A stretch of DNA of 64,000 nt from an uncultured Bacteroides sp. (lineage in GTDB: Bacteria > Bacteroidota > Bacteroidia > Bacteroidales > Bacteroidaceae): assembly GCF_963678425.1 (NCBI RefSeq), contig NZ_OY782853.1:462152-526151 (forward strand), given 5' to 3'. Under the pieces are notes generated by a model. That model did no database searches. It saw only the letters and a list, made by a program, of their open reading frames with translations, and was not told where the DNA came from. The position numbers were made by a program, and so were the translations under genes. Position 1 is the first letter of the stretch, and each line of letters starts with the position of its first letter. Below are positions 8,466 to 16,894 of the stretch, piece after piece.

Positions 8466-9707
8466 CTATTTATATAAGTAATATTTCTTTGACAGCTGTT
8501 TAAAGCCTGCCACATCTTTATACCAATAATCTTTTATATCCTCGAATTTATTATTTTTAGCAAAGCGCAGACGAATTTGATCGCTTCCACTAACTTTATC
8601 GAACATATCAAATCGTTTTTTATCAGCATTGCTAAACACCGCTTTGTCAGGATAAAGCTCTGCCAACTCCTGCATTACATAAAACTGTATTTCTGACAGT
8701 GCCGCTTTCTTATAATCTGTGATGTGCACTTGCACTCCCTGAAGATTCTTTCCTTGCCCAACTGCATAAAATGGATTCAGATGGATTGGTCTGAATTTCA
8801 CCCCCGGTAAATTCAGAGTATTCATTTTTGCTGCAAACTCATCGGCTTTTATCCATTCTGCTGCAAACATCTGGAAAGGAATGGTATATCCTACTCCAAT
8901 AGACAAATACCCTAATTCACCAACAATTCCTGATACCGGATAGAAATAGGCAGAATGGGAATGAGGGATATGAGGAGATGCAGGAATCCATTGCAAACCC
9001 GTCTGTGTATAATCCATCTTACGTTTCCAGCCTTTCATTTTTACAACTTCTAGCTTACAAGTTTTTTTCAGCATGTTTTCACCATTCAGCATCAAAGCCA
9101 GTTCACCGCAAGTAAGTCCATAAACGTAAGGGATCTTGAACTGGCTCACAAAAGAATAATAGCCATCTTCTACCAAGTTACCTTCAATCTTGAGTCCATT
9201 CACCGGATTCGGACGATCTAATACAACAAATTCAATATTGTTCTCAGCAGCAGCCTCCATAGCAAGCCCCATTGTACTGATAAAGGTAAACGAACGACAA
9301 CCAATATCCTGTATATCATACACCAGTACATCAATACCTTTCAGCATCTCCGGAGTTGCCTTGCGGGTTTTCCCATATAAAGAATACACAGGCAAGCCGG
9401 TGGTAGGATCATTTGAGTTGTCCACATGATCTCCGGCATGAACATCACCACGCACTCCATGTTCAGGCCCAAAAAGAGCTACAAGATTCACATTCTTTGC
9501 TTCGTGAAGAATATCAATAGTTGATTTCAGATCATTGTCCACACCGGTAGGATTGGTAATCAACCCCACACGTTTGCCTTCCAGTATTTTAAAGTTTTGT
9601 TCCTTTAAAACCTCAATGCCGGTTTTTATTCTGATTTTCTGAGCAGATGCACTGCCGGCAAATAATCCAGCAAGGCACAAAGCAAATAAATATTTAAGTT
9701 TCATCAC
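8466..9707 (-). CDS. namZ: Exo-beta-N-acetylmuramidase NamZ (DUF1343)
   Basis: Secreted glycosidase of 413 residues that in characterised members (NamZ) releases terminal MurNAc from the non-reducing end of peptide-free murein glycans. After a signal peptide (MKLKYLFALCLAGLFAGSASA) the DUF1343 motifs appear: VGLITNPTGVD, ALFGPEHGVRGD, VYDIQDIGCRSFTF, VVLDRPNPVNG and LSIGVGYTIPFQMFAAEW. The first two codons are both ATG (9707 or 9704); the second gives a cleaner signal peptide. It lies 16 bp after the AmpG-like permease and upstream of kinase and MurQ, so the released MurNAc can be imported and catabolised by the same operon. Export signal implies periplasmic action. Confidence 0.9.
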   Translation of the reverse strand: MMKLKYLFALCLAGLFAGSASAQKIRIKTGIEVLKEQNFKILEGKRVGLITNPTGVDNDLKSTIDILHEAKNVNLVALFGPEHGVRGDVHAGDHVDNSNDPTTGLPVYSLYGKTRKATPEMLKGIDVLVYDIQDIGCRSFTFISTMGLAMEAAAENNIEFVVLDRPNPVNGLKIEGNLVEDGYYSFVSQFKIPYVYGLTCGELALMLNGENMLKKTCKLEVVKMKGWKRKMDYTQTGLQWIPASPHIPHSHSAYFYPVSGIVGELGYLSIGVGYTIPFQMFAAEWIKADEFAAKMNTLNLPGVKFRPIHLNPFYAVGQGKNLQGVQVHITDYKKAALSEIQFYVMQELAELYPDKAVFSNADKKRFDMFDKVSGSDQIRLRFAKNNKFEDIKDYWYKDVAGFKQLSKKYYLYK

Positions 9708-9723
9708 TATTCAGATTTTAATA

Positions 9724-11016
9724 TTACTTAGATTCTACTTCCTCTTTTTTCTTTCCATATTCCGGATCAATCTTCACAAATGCACAAACCGCAATAGTTG
9801 CTGCACAACAAATCATTACCCAAACAAAGAATTTTTCATAGCCAATGTGATCCTGTAACCATCCGGCAGCCATACCGGGAAGCATCATACCAAGTGCCAT
9901 AAAAGCTGTACAAATTGCATAGTGAGCTGTTTTATGCTCACCGTCAGAATAATAAATAAGGAAGAGCATATAGGCTGTAAAGCCGAAGCCGTAACCAAAC
10001 TGCTCTATGAATACACAAATATTTATTATTATGAGACTTTGTGGCTGGAAGTATCCCAGATATACAAAAGTAAGACAGGTTAGAGATATACTCCAGGCCA
10101 TTGGCCATAACCAACGCTGAAGACCGCCTTTGGATGCACATATACCTCCAATAATACCACCAATAGTAAGTCCCAGAATGCCCACTGTGCCATATACTAT
10201 ACCAACTTCTGCAGTAGTAAGACCCAGTCCTCCTTTTTCAAGAGGATCAAGAAGAAAAGGATTTATCAGTTTCACTAACTGAGCTTCAGGCAAACGATAA
10301 AGCAACATAAAAAGAATAGCAACTGCGGCTTGTTTCTTCTTGAAGAAAGTGACGAATGTTGCAAAAAACTCTTTAAAGATATTTTTAGCTGTAACATCAC
10401 CAACTGTCGATTTGTCTGTTGCAGGAACAGGAAGAATAAATTTATGATAGAGACAAAAGGCTATAAAAAGTCCACTCAAAATAAAGAAAGTAATAGACCA
10501 GGCAAAAGGAACCTTACCAGTCCAAGTCTCAAGTCCACCAGCCAGTACAATAAGTACACCTTGTCCAAAAATAGTGGCAATTCTGTAGAAAGTACTACGA
10601 ATGCCTACATACAATGCTTGCTGTGGGACATCAAGTGCCAGCATATAAAAACCATCGGCAGCAATATCGTGAGTAGCTGAGCTAAATGCTACCAACCAGA
10701 ATACGGCCAATGTGATTTGAAAGAAGTTGGGCATCGGTATGGTAAAAGCAATACCCGCCAATCCGGCACCTACCAAGAGCTGCATGGTAACAATCCACCA
10801 ACGCTTTGTTTTAAGCAAATCAACAAATGGACTCCAGAAAGGTTTTATTACCCATGGCAAATATAACCAGCTTGTATATAAAGCAATATCAGTATTTGAT
10901 ATGCCTAAACGCTTATACATAATAACCGAGATAGTCATAACTGCTACGTAAGGCAAACCTTCTGCAAAGTATAAAGTCGGGATCCATGCCCAAGGTGATC
11001 TTCTTCTATTCTTCAT
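9724..11016 (-). CDS. AmpG-like MFS permease
   Basis: Major facilitator protein of 430 residues with about twelve membrane segments. The N-terminal motifs WIPTLYFAEGLPYVAV and YLPWVIKPFWSPFVDLL match the AmpG/PAT subfamily, which imports GlcNAc-anhydroMurNAc peptides or disaccharides through the inner membrane. It sits 16 bp before namZ and 9 bp after the SpoIID-like gene. Likely substrates are muropeptides, the GlcNAc-MurNAc disaccharide or free MurNAc. DUF5009 is a second candidate transporter in the same operon, so the two may divide substrates. Exact specificity is not deducible. Confidence 0.85.
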   Translation of the reverse strand: MKNRRRSPWAWIPTLYFAEGLPYVAVMTISVIMYKRLGISNTDIALYTSWLYLPWVIKPFWSPFVDLLKTKRWWIVTMQLLVGAGLAGIAFTIPMPNFFQITLAVFWLVAFSSATHDIAADGFYMLALDVPQQALYVGIRSTFYRIATIFGQGVLIVLAGGLETWTGKVPFAWSITFFILSGLFIAFCLYHKFILPVPATDKSTVGDVTAKNIFKEFFATFVTFFKKKQAAVAILFMLLYRLPEAQLVKLINPFLLDPLEKGGLGLTTAEVGIVYGTVGILGLTIGGIIGGICASKGGLQRWLWPMAWSISLTCLTFVYLGYFQPQSLIIINICVFIEQFGYGFGFTAYMLFLIYYSDGEHKTAHYAICTAFMALGMMLPGMAAGWLQDHIGYEKFFVWVMICCAATIAVCAFVKIDPEYGKKKEEVESK

Positions 11017-11025
11017 AATGATTCA

Positions 11026-12339
11026 TTAGTATAATTTTTCAATAGCAGCTCCAACATAATAATGAAGTAAAATACGATCGTACGTAAATCCTTGCTCACC
11101 CATTACCGCTGCACCAATCTGACACAGTCCTACCCCATGTCCCCATCCTGAACCGACCAAGTTAAATCTTTCAGGGATATTATTTTTTACATTCTCTTTC
11201 TCAACAACAAAAGCTGAACTATACAGATGAGAAGTTGAGAGTGTTCTTCTGATTTCAAGTTCCTTGCCGATAGTCAATGTTCGTTTCGTACCCACGATCT
11301 TTAGCTTCACCAACCGACCGGAAACGCCCCGTTCCACCGGAATCAGGTCAATAATCTCTCCATAGTCAATGCCAGATCGTTTCAGTATCAGTTCCGAAAG
11401 CTCTTTCTGGGTATAGGATACTTTCCAACGATAAAAATTTATTGTCTCCTGATCATAGTTATTTAACACCTGAGAAAGGATCTTCTTATCAGTGGTGTTA
11501 CAGAACGCATCCGGAGAAGTGCGAATCCATTTTTCTGCTTCGGCTTCCTGTGTCAGGTCTGGTAACGGAATGCCGGACTTATCGTCACGTAACGTCACCA
11601 GATATGGATGTTTCACATCTTCCCAGCAATATTGAAACTCTTCAACTGCACCACCGCAACATTTTGAGAAACGGGCATCACAGATTTTACTTTCCGCCAT
11701 CAGTACTTGCCCTGCCGTTGCTTTCACCGCCAGTTCCACATTCTTGGTAGAAGCGCGGGTAATACCTTGGTAACGTTGACAATGATCATCGGCACATACA
11801 TCAAAGTTCACATGATCTTCCCTATCATACCATTTGATGGATTCATCCTTAGTTTCAGAAAACGCGGTATATTCTGATTTAGTATCTGCAATTTCCTTAT
11901 TCTTCTGGATCTGGGCCAGTAACCAGCTGCGGGAAATCACAGCATGTGCTTTTAGTAACTCGGCCGAAGCAGTGGCACTCATCTCAGAAGAGATTACACT
12001 GATCAGGTAATCTTCCACAGAAATTACATTCACAGCTGTCAGTCTATCGTTCTCCACAATTAGCTTCAGTGCCCCACGGAAACGCTGGTTTTCTTTTCGC
12101 TCCCAGTGAAAGTTTATGCCAATGGTAACATCTACCAGCTCAAAAGAATCGTTTTTTGTATCAGTTGGTTCAAACAGCAATTCTTCGTAAACAGAACCGT
12201 TCCAGAGAATCTTTCCATCGGAATACTTTGCCATCTGACTACCTGTAAACAAAGTACCATTCCAAAGATAGTTGCCCTGCAATATAAAATCTATCTGTGG
12301 TTCAAACATGACCCCCACATCTACTTTAGGCTCTTTCAT
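11026..12339 (-). CDS. SpoIID/LytB-domain protein without signal peptide
   Basis: SpoIID enzymes are lytic transglycosylases that cut peptide-free (denuded) murein glycans. This 437-residue protein has the conserved core ISVISSEMSATASAELLKAH (113-132), with Glu119 at the position of the SpoIID catalytic glutamate, followed by AVISRSWL. It also has the cysteine-containing CCGGAVEEF, and a C-terminal GWGHGVGLCQIGAAVMGEQG block. The N-terminus (MKEPKVDVGVMF) shows no signal peptide or membrane anchor, unlike typical SpoIID, so it may act on imported saccharides in the cytoplasm. The start overlaps the DUF4922 stop by 4 bp. An upstream start with a signal peptide is not available because the frame is bounded by that gene. 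Confidence 0.82.
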   Translation of the reverse strand: MKEPKVDVGVMFEPQIDFILQGNYLWNGTLFTGSQMAKYSDGKILWNGSVYEELLFEPTDTKNDSFELVDVTIGINFHWERKENQRFRGALKLIVENDRLTAVNVISVEDYLISVISSEMSATASAELLKAHAVISRSWLLAQIQKNKEIADTKSEYTAFSETKDESIKWYDREDHVNFDVCADDHCQRYQGITRASTKNVELAVKATAGQVLMAESKICDARFSKCCGGAVEEFQYCWEDVKHPYLVTLRDDKSGIPLPDLTQEAEAEKWIRTSPDAFCNTTDKKILSQVLNNYDQETINFYRWKVSYTQKELSELILKRSGIDYGEIIDLIPVERGVSGRLVKLKIVGTKRTLTIGKELEIRRTLSTSHLYSSAFVVEKENVKNNIPERFNLVGSGWGHGVGLCQIGAAVMGEQGFTYDRILLHYYVGAAIEKLY

Positions 12340-13283
12340 AGCTTTGTATTAAGATGTTCCACAATCTTCTGTAACTTCAATTCATCCATACATACCTCCT
12401 GCAATATCTCAGATATATTTTCAGCTGAGATCTTTTCGAAATCCTTTTCCAATGGAGTGATAAAGACTCCTCCCATATCAACTGCAGCAGGGCTAATCAA
12501 TATATTGTCATCTCCCTGAGCTGTATAACAGGAAGGGCGATGCAATGTCCTGGGGAAAATGCAGACAATCCATTTATCCGTGTCAAACCATGCCAGAATA
12601 TTCATCATCGGTTCTCCCTCTCCTGGTTTTATTTCAAGGGAAGCATATATATTTCCGAACAATTCAACTGCACTTTCTTTTGAATTCGACTCAATAACCA
12701 ACACTCCTCTCTGATAACCGTCAAGATTAAACAGTTTGGCTGACCCCTGTTCAGAAACTGTCTTGTTTACAAACAAATTCCACTCTTTTTCAATAGGAAG
12801 AAACCCTTTGCTTCCAGCCTGGAAATGAACATGATCAGGAGCAGAGGCTCCGCACTTTGGACCATTATAGAACACAGTAAACTCATCAAGGTTATATGCC
12901 AGATCCAACATATCACCAAATCGGCTCTGAATGCGTTGATCAACATGCTCGCAGGCAGGAATGGTAAGGTGCTTCGGGAAAATAGGGAATGGGTTAATCA
13001 GTATGATATATTTGTCGCCAAAAGGAAGTCCTTTCTGTACAGCCGGACGGTTTTGCTCACAAAGAAAGCACTTCCGTTCCTTAATCGACTTTGGATCGAC
13101 CTTAGCTGAAGAAGAGACGATGCGAGCTGGATTAAACTGAACCTTAACCTTAAATTGGCCAAAATCCAGCTCTTTTACTCTAACTTGCCTCAGCGCATTA
13201 TAGTTATTCCGGGCAACATCCCATACATTCAGTTGTTCCTGAAGCAGGTCCAGTACTTGTGCAGATGTGACAATTCTTTTCAT
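12336..13283 (-). CDS. DUF4922 protein with GalT/HIT-type active site
   Basis: Cytoplasmic 315-residue protein. Visible motifs are a CxxC (CFLC, 72-75), a His-rich segment INPFPIFPKHLTIP (96-109) and DHVHFQ (150-155), equivalent to the HxHxQ active site of galactose-1-phosphate uridylyltransferase and Ap4A phosphorylase. A C-terminal LISPAAVDMGGVF block resembles Ap4A/GDP-galactose phosphorylases. A nucleotidyl-transfer or phosphorolysis reaction on a nucleotide sugar or dinucleotide is therefore likely; the substrate is unknown. It overlaps both the glycosyltransferase upstream and the SpoIID gene downstream by 4 bp (ATGA each), so the three proteins are tightly co-translated and probably act together. 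Confidence 0.72.
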   Translation of the reverse strand: MKRIVTSAQVLDLLQEQLNVWDVARNNYNALRQVRVKELDFGQFKVKVQFNPARIVSSSAKVDPKSIKERKCFLCEQNRPAVQKGLPFGDKYIILINPFPIFPKHLTIPACEHVDQRIQSRFGDMLDLAYNLDEFTVFYNGPKCGASAPDHVHFQAGSKGFLPIEKEWNLFVNKTVSEQGSAKLFNLDGYQRGVLVIESNSKESAVELFGNIYASLEIKPGEGEPMMNILAWFDTDKWIVCIFPRTLHRPSCYTAQGDDNILISPAAVDMGGVFITPLEKDFEKISAENISEILQEVCMDELKLQKIVEHLNTKL

Positions 13284-14743
13284 TTATTCTTATTTAAAGC
13301 AATTCTGGCTTGAAGTTCCCATGTACGGATTCTATCCTTATAAGTATTATGACCATTCATCTTAACTACATCCAATGATGCATCAGAATTATCGTCCCAG
13401 CGGCGACACATATAGACAACATCGTAAACACGGCCTATCTGATATTTACGGGAAATATTCAACCCTAATGCATAATCTTCACCGTAGCTGGTATTAGGAA
13501 CTTTAATTTCCCGTAACACCGGAGTATAAAAAGCACGAGGAGCCCCCAGCCCATTAATGCGTAATGCGTTATTCCGTCCATTCTCCGGAGTCCATTCCTT
13601 ATGGTCTATAATGCCTGGAGCAATCATCTTCATATTGAAATCGGTCATCATGTAGGTTCCAACTACCATTGCACAATTTTGCTCATAAAATGCATCGACC
13701 ATTTTCTGCAGAGTGTTTTCATCGCTATAAACATCATCACTGTCTAACTGAACAACAAATTTTCCACATTTTGAATGATGCACACCTAAGTTCCAACAAC
13801 CTCCAATGCCCAGATCCTGTCGTTCAGGAATGATATGAATTAACCGTTCATCAGAGGCAAACTCGTCAACAGCCTCCGTTGTGCCATCTGTGGAATAATT
13901 ATCAACCACGATTAAGTTGAATTTAAAATTTGTTTTCTGGTTCAGCACTGAACCGATTGCATCTTTAATTGTGCGAATACGGTTTCTTACCGGTATAAAC
14001 ACAGATGCTTCACACTCAAAATCTCCAGCATTAAACTCTATCTTCTTAAAATCAGGAGCAAGATAGCCTCCGATATTCTTTAAATGTTCGGTGCAGGCAG
14101 CTTCCATTTCTACTTGTACAGCCCTGTTCTTTGGATCTACATAATCAAAGATCTTTTCACCACTTTTGCGTGTGTCATTTTCAACTTCAGAATAAAGATA
14201 TTCATTGATATGAACCAAAGAGGCTTTTTGGGATACCTTCAAACGCAAATCATACAAACCTGCAAATGAATAGTCGGAAGTCATTTCATTTACTGCGGAT
14301 TTTAAAGCATCAGCCTTATAAAGTAGCACGGAACCAAAATTAAAGTCATCACGTAAACTTCCTAACTGACAATCAATAACCGGACACAGGGTTCTTGATT
14401 GTCCATTTACCTGGTAATGATCAGTATAAACCATTCCAGCTTCAGAATCTTCCGCAATGTTTAACATGCGTTCCAATGCGAACATCCCAAGTTCCAATGT
14501 GGTATATTTCGTATAAATCAAGCTATAATCAGCATTCGAATGTACTGCAATTTCACGAACTGCAGAAGTAGAATTCAATGATGAAACTAAAAGTTTCTCA
14601 CATCCATCTATTAACTCCTCTACTTTATCAGTAACAAGCAAATAGATCTTGTTTACTAATTTACTTGCCTTTAAATTCTGTATCGTTTGTTCCGCTTGTG
14701 CAGTTCCCATAAATGGGATAAAACAATTAATTGAAGTTTTCAT
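13280..14743 (-). CDS. Family 2 (GT-A) glycosyltransferase
   Basis: A 487-residue protein. The C-terminal half (from about 245) is a GT-A domain: VFIPVRNRIRTIKDAIGSVL, LIVVDNYSTDGT, the metal-binding LDSDD near 333, and GEDYALGLNISRKYQIG. The N-terminal half looks like a second, degenerate GT-A-like domain (NCFIPFMGTAQAEQTIQNL, with the acidic YTDHY). No membrane segments are seen, so it acts in the cytoplasm or at the inner membrane face. Donor and acceptor are unknown. A glycosyltransferase in a catabolic operon is unexpected. The 4-bp overlap with the GalT-like gene suggests they share a sugar-nucleotide substrate. Confidence 0.82.
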   Translation of the reverse strand: MKTSINCFIPFMGTAQAEQTIQNLKASKLVNKIYLLVTDKVEELIDGCEKLLVSSLNSTSAVREIAVHSNADYSLIYTKYTTLELGMFALERMLNIAEDSEAGMVYTDHYQVNGQSRTLCPVIDCQLGSLRDDFNFGSVLLYKADALKSAVNEMTSDYSFAGLYDLRLKVSQKASLVHINEYLYSEVENDTRKSGEKIFDYVDPKNRAVQVEMEAACTEHLKNIGGYLAPDFKKIEFNAGDFECEASVFIPVRNRIRTIKDAIGSVLNQKTNFKFNLIVVDNYSTDGTTEAVDEFASDERLIHIIPERQDLGIGGCWNLGVHHSKCGKFVVQLDSDDVYSDENTLQKMVDAFYEQNCAMVVGTYMMTDFNMKMIAPGIIDHKEWTPENGRNNALRINGLGAPRAFYTPVLREIKVPNTSYGEDYALGLNISRKYQIGRVYDVVYMCRRWDDNSDASLDVVKMNGHNTYKDRIRTWELQARIALNKNK

Positions 14744-14768
14744 ATTGATATCGTATTATTTCCTATTA

Positions 14769-16631
14769 CTAATTAATATTTATATTGGTATCTGGAGCTC
14801 TTAAAACTCCAAATTCACCGCTGGTACTTGTAAATACACATGCTTTAGCACTCAATGGAACCACCGTACTAATCAGTGAATTTCCAACTTTATGTTTCCA
14901 CAATAGTTTCCCAGACAAAGCATCCAAAGCAAAAATCACTCCGCTCTTTGTACTGCCAAATACCACCCCATCTTTTTCTACTAACATGGATGGTGCATGT
15001 TCATATCCAAACTTTACATTAGTTGCCCATATCTGCTTAGAAACATTTCCCTGCGTAGAAAAGCAAACAACACTATCCTGCATGGTTTTGCTATATAACC
15101 GCATTTTATCTGCTGAAAGCCCGATTGTTTCTCTGACAGTTGACTGAAATGTTCTCCACACTGTCTGACCTGTATTCGCATCAATAGCAGTCATCGCCCG
15201 CTGTGGATCCGTTATAAAGACTTTTCCATCTGTTGCTACCGGCCATACTGCTGCTGGTGAAAAGTGCATCCGGGTCAAACCGCCATTCCACTTCCAACAT
15301 TCTTTACCAGTAATCTTATCCAATGCATATAGATTATTATCCCACGCTCCAAAGATCACTTTGCCTTCATACAACAATGGCCGGGTTTCCACATATCCTC
15401 TTACGCCGGTATATTCCCAACAAAGCTTGCCTGTTTTCACATTCAAAGCACGAAAAATATGATCACTGGCACCAATATAAGCAATACCATCAGCAATGGT
15501 TACTGCACCTAAAACAGCTTCAGCCGCCGGACACTTCCAAATAAGCTTTCCTGTCTTAGCACTGATTCCATAAATATTCTTATCGGCAGAGCCAAAAACT
15601 AGCACTCCATTATCTCCAGCCGGAGTCCCAACAATGCGATTATCAGATTTGAAGCTCCATTTCTTCTTGCCATTTTTTAAAGAATAACAGTTTAAATAGC
15701 CCAAATCATCGCCAACATACACATTCTTATTATATACTACAGGAGAAGAATAAATTCCTGCGTCGGTCTTTACCATCCAGGATTCTTTCACTTGTCTGTA
15801 TTCACTGTTCACGGAATAGTCCGGTCTTTTAAAACCTGAATTATTATCCGAATAATAATTTTTCTTTAAGGAATAACCAGCCCATTTCTGAGGTTCTCCA
15901 CCTATTTTATGTTCATAGACCAAAATAGAATCAGCATTTACCTCATAAAGAGAGTAACCTCCCACCGTCTCTTTTCCTCTTAAGTTAGAACGGTTAATTA
16001 TACCCGGAATCCCATCATAAGCAAACAACAGATTTCGGTGATAATGTCCGCCTAAAACCACACGAATATTATAAGGGCGTATCGCATCTGTTACATCATA
16101 CCAATTATCTATATCACCATCCTGCAAAGGATAATGAGTAATTATTATAACAGGTTTTTCTTTTCCAACCACTTCCAGTTCCTTTTTCAACCATGAAATG
16201 TCTTGAGGAGACACATGCCCATCGGCCATACGAATAACCGGTCCCGAATTAAATCCAAGAAAAAGGAATCCTTTATTTTCAAATCTAAAACGGTCAGATC
16301 CAAATATATGGCTAAAATCAGTTGCTCCAGATTCACTCCATTTTGTTTCGTGATTTCCTGAAGTTATATAATATTTCACATTCAGCTGATCAAGCAGATA
16401 TTTTACTCTCTTTAATGAGGCACGATCCCCTTCTTCTGTAACATCACCAGCCACAATAACAAAATCAAGATTCTTGGTTTTATTAATTTGCTCAACTGAT
16501 TTTTTCAGGTCATTATAAGCAAGAGAATCTGCATTTACATGTATATCTGTTAATAATGCAAATCGGAAATTCTCCCCGCGCAATGAGCTAAAAATAAGGC
16601 AGAATAGGGCTGAAAGAAATACTTTTCTCAT
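14769..16631 (-). CDS. Exported metallophosphoesterase with PQQ-like beta-propeller
   Basis: A 620-residue exported protein, probably first in the 11-gene operon. After the signal peptide (MRKVFLSALFCLIFSSLRG) comes a calcineurin-like phosphoesterase domain with the metal-ligand series DIH (29-31), GDV near 65, GNHE near 97, THYPL near 170 and GHYHRN near 205. From about residue 290 a PQQ-type propeller repeats blocks such as YVGDDLGYLNCYSLKNGKKKW and FALDALSGKLLWKHKV. The tryptophan-docking repeats suggest a scaffold rather than a quinone dehydrogenase. The open frame has an upstream TTG (16640); the ATG at 16631 is preferred because it begins the signal peptide. Its substrate, perhaps a phosphodiester of the cell wall or a sugar phosphate, is unknown. 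Confidence 0.82.
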   Translation of the reverse strand: MRKVFLSALFCLIFSSLRGENFRFALLTDIHVNADSLAYNDLKKSVEQINKTKNLDFVIVAGDVTEEGDRASLKRVKYLLDQLNVKYYITSGNHETKWSESGATDFSHIFGSDRFRFENKGFLFLGFNSGPVIRMADGHVSPQDISWLKKELEVVGKEKPVIIITHYPLQDGDIDNWYDVTDAIRPYNIRVVLGGHYHRNLLFAYDGIPGIINRSNLRGKETVGGYSLYEVNADSILVYEHKIGGEPQKWAGYSLKKNYYSDNNSGFKRPDYSVNSEYRQVKESWMVKTDAGIYSSPVVYNKNVYVGDDLGYLNCYSLKNGKKKWSFKSDNRIVGTPAGDNGVLVFGSADKNIYGISAKTGKLIWKCPAAEAVLGAVTIADGIAYIGASDHIFRALNVKTGKLCWEYTGVRGYVETRPLLYEGKVIFGAWDNNLYALDKITGKECWKWNGGLTRMHFSPAAVWPVATDGKVFITDPQRAMTAIDANTGQTVWRTFQSTVRETIGLSADKMRLYSKTMQDSVVCFSTQGNVSKQIWATNVKFGYEHAPSMLVEKDGVVFGSTKSGVIFALDALSGKLLWKHKVGNSLISTVVPLSAKACVFTSTSGEFGVLRAPDTNININ

Positions 16632-16683
16632 AATAATCAAATTAGGTCCTATACATAAAAGGGATACTCCTTACTCGTCGGAA

Positions 16684-16714
16684 CAAATTTAGAATATTTT
16701 TTTAGAATCAGAAA
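16684..16714 (-). promoter_or_regulatory. Candidate promoter of the 11-gene MurNAc operon
   Basis: On the minus strand TAAATTTG (16684-16691) matches the -7 consensus TAnnTTTG. TTTC at 16711-16714, 19 bp upstream, is one base from the -33 TTTG. The transcript would begin near 16677, about 46 nt before the ATG at 16631. All genes from here down to 2113 are spaced by at most 32 bp or overlap. Confidence 0.55.
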
Positions 16715-16820
16715 CTAATTTTTAATCTATTTTGATTCAAGATCATTTATTTGCAACTATTAACAATACAAAAACTATATTCACAAGCATTATATAAAGT
16801 CCAAACAGATCTGTTTTATG

Positions 16821-16844
16821 ATATTGATATTAATTTATCAATAT
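16821..16844. promoter_or_regulatory. Perfect 9-bp inverted repeat, possible operator
   Basis: ATATTGATA and TATCAATAT are separated by TTAATT. The repeat lies between the end of the second kinase gene and the promoter of the 11-gene operon, about 107 bp upstream of the -33 element. It could bind a dimeric regulator or be a weak hairpin; no regulator gene is nearby. Confidence 0.35.
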
Positions 16845-16894
16845 GGAACAAAAAGCAACTTAATCTAATTATTCGTTTACCTTTGAAAAGGTTT

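Noticed and set aside
14769..16631. PQQ-dependent dehydrogenase
   Set aside because: The catalytic part is clearly a metallophosphoesterase, and the propeller lacks the usual PQQ-binding and haem motifs.
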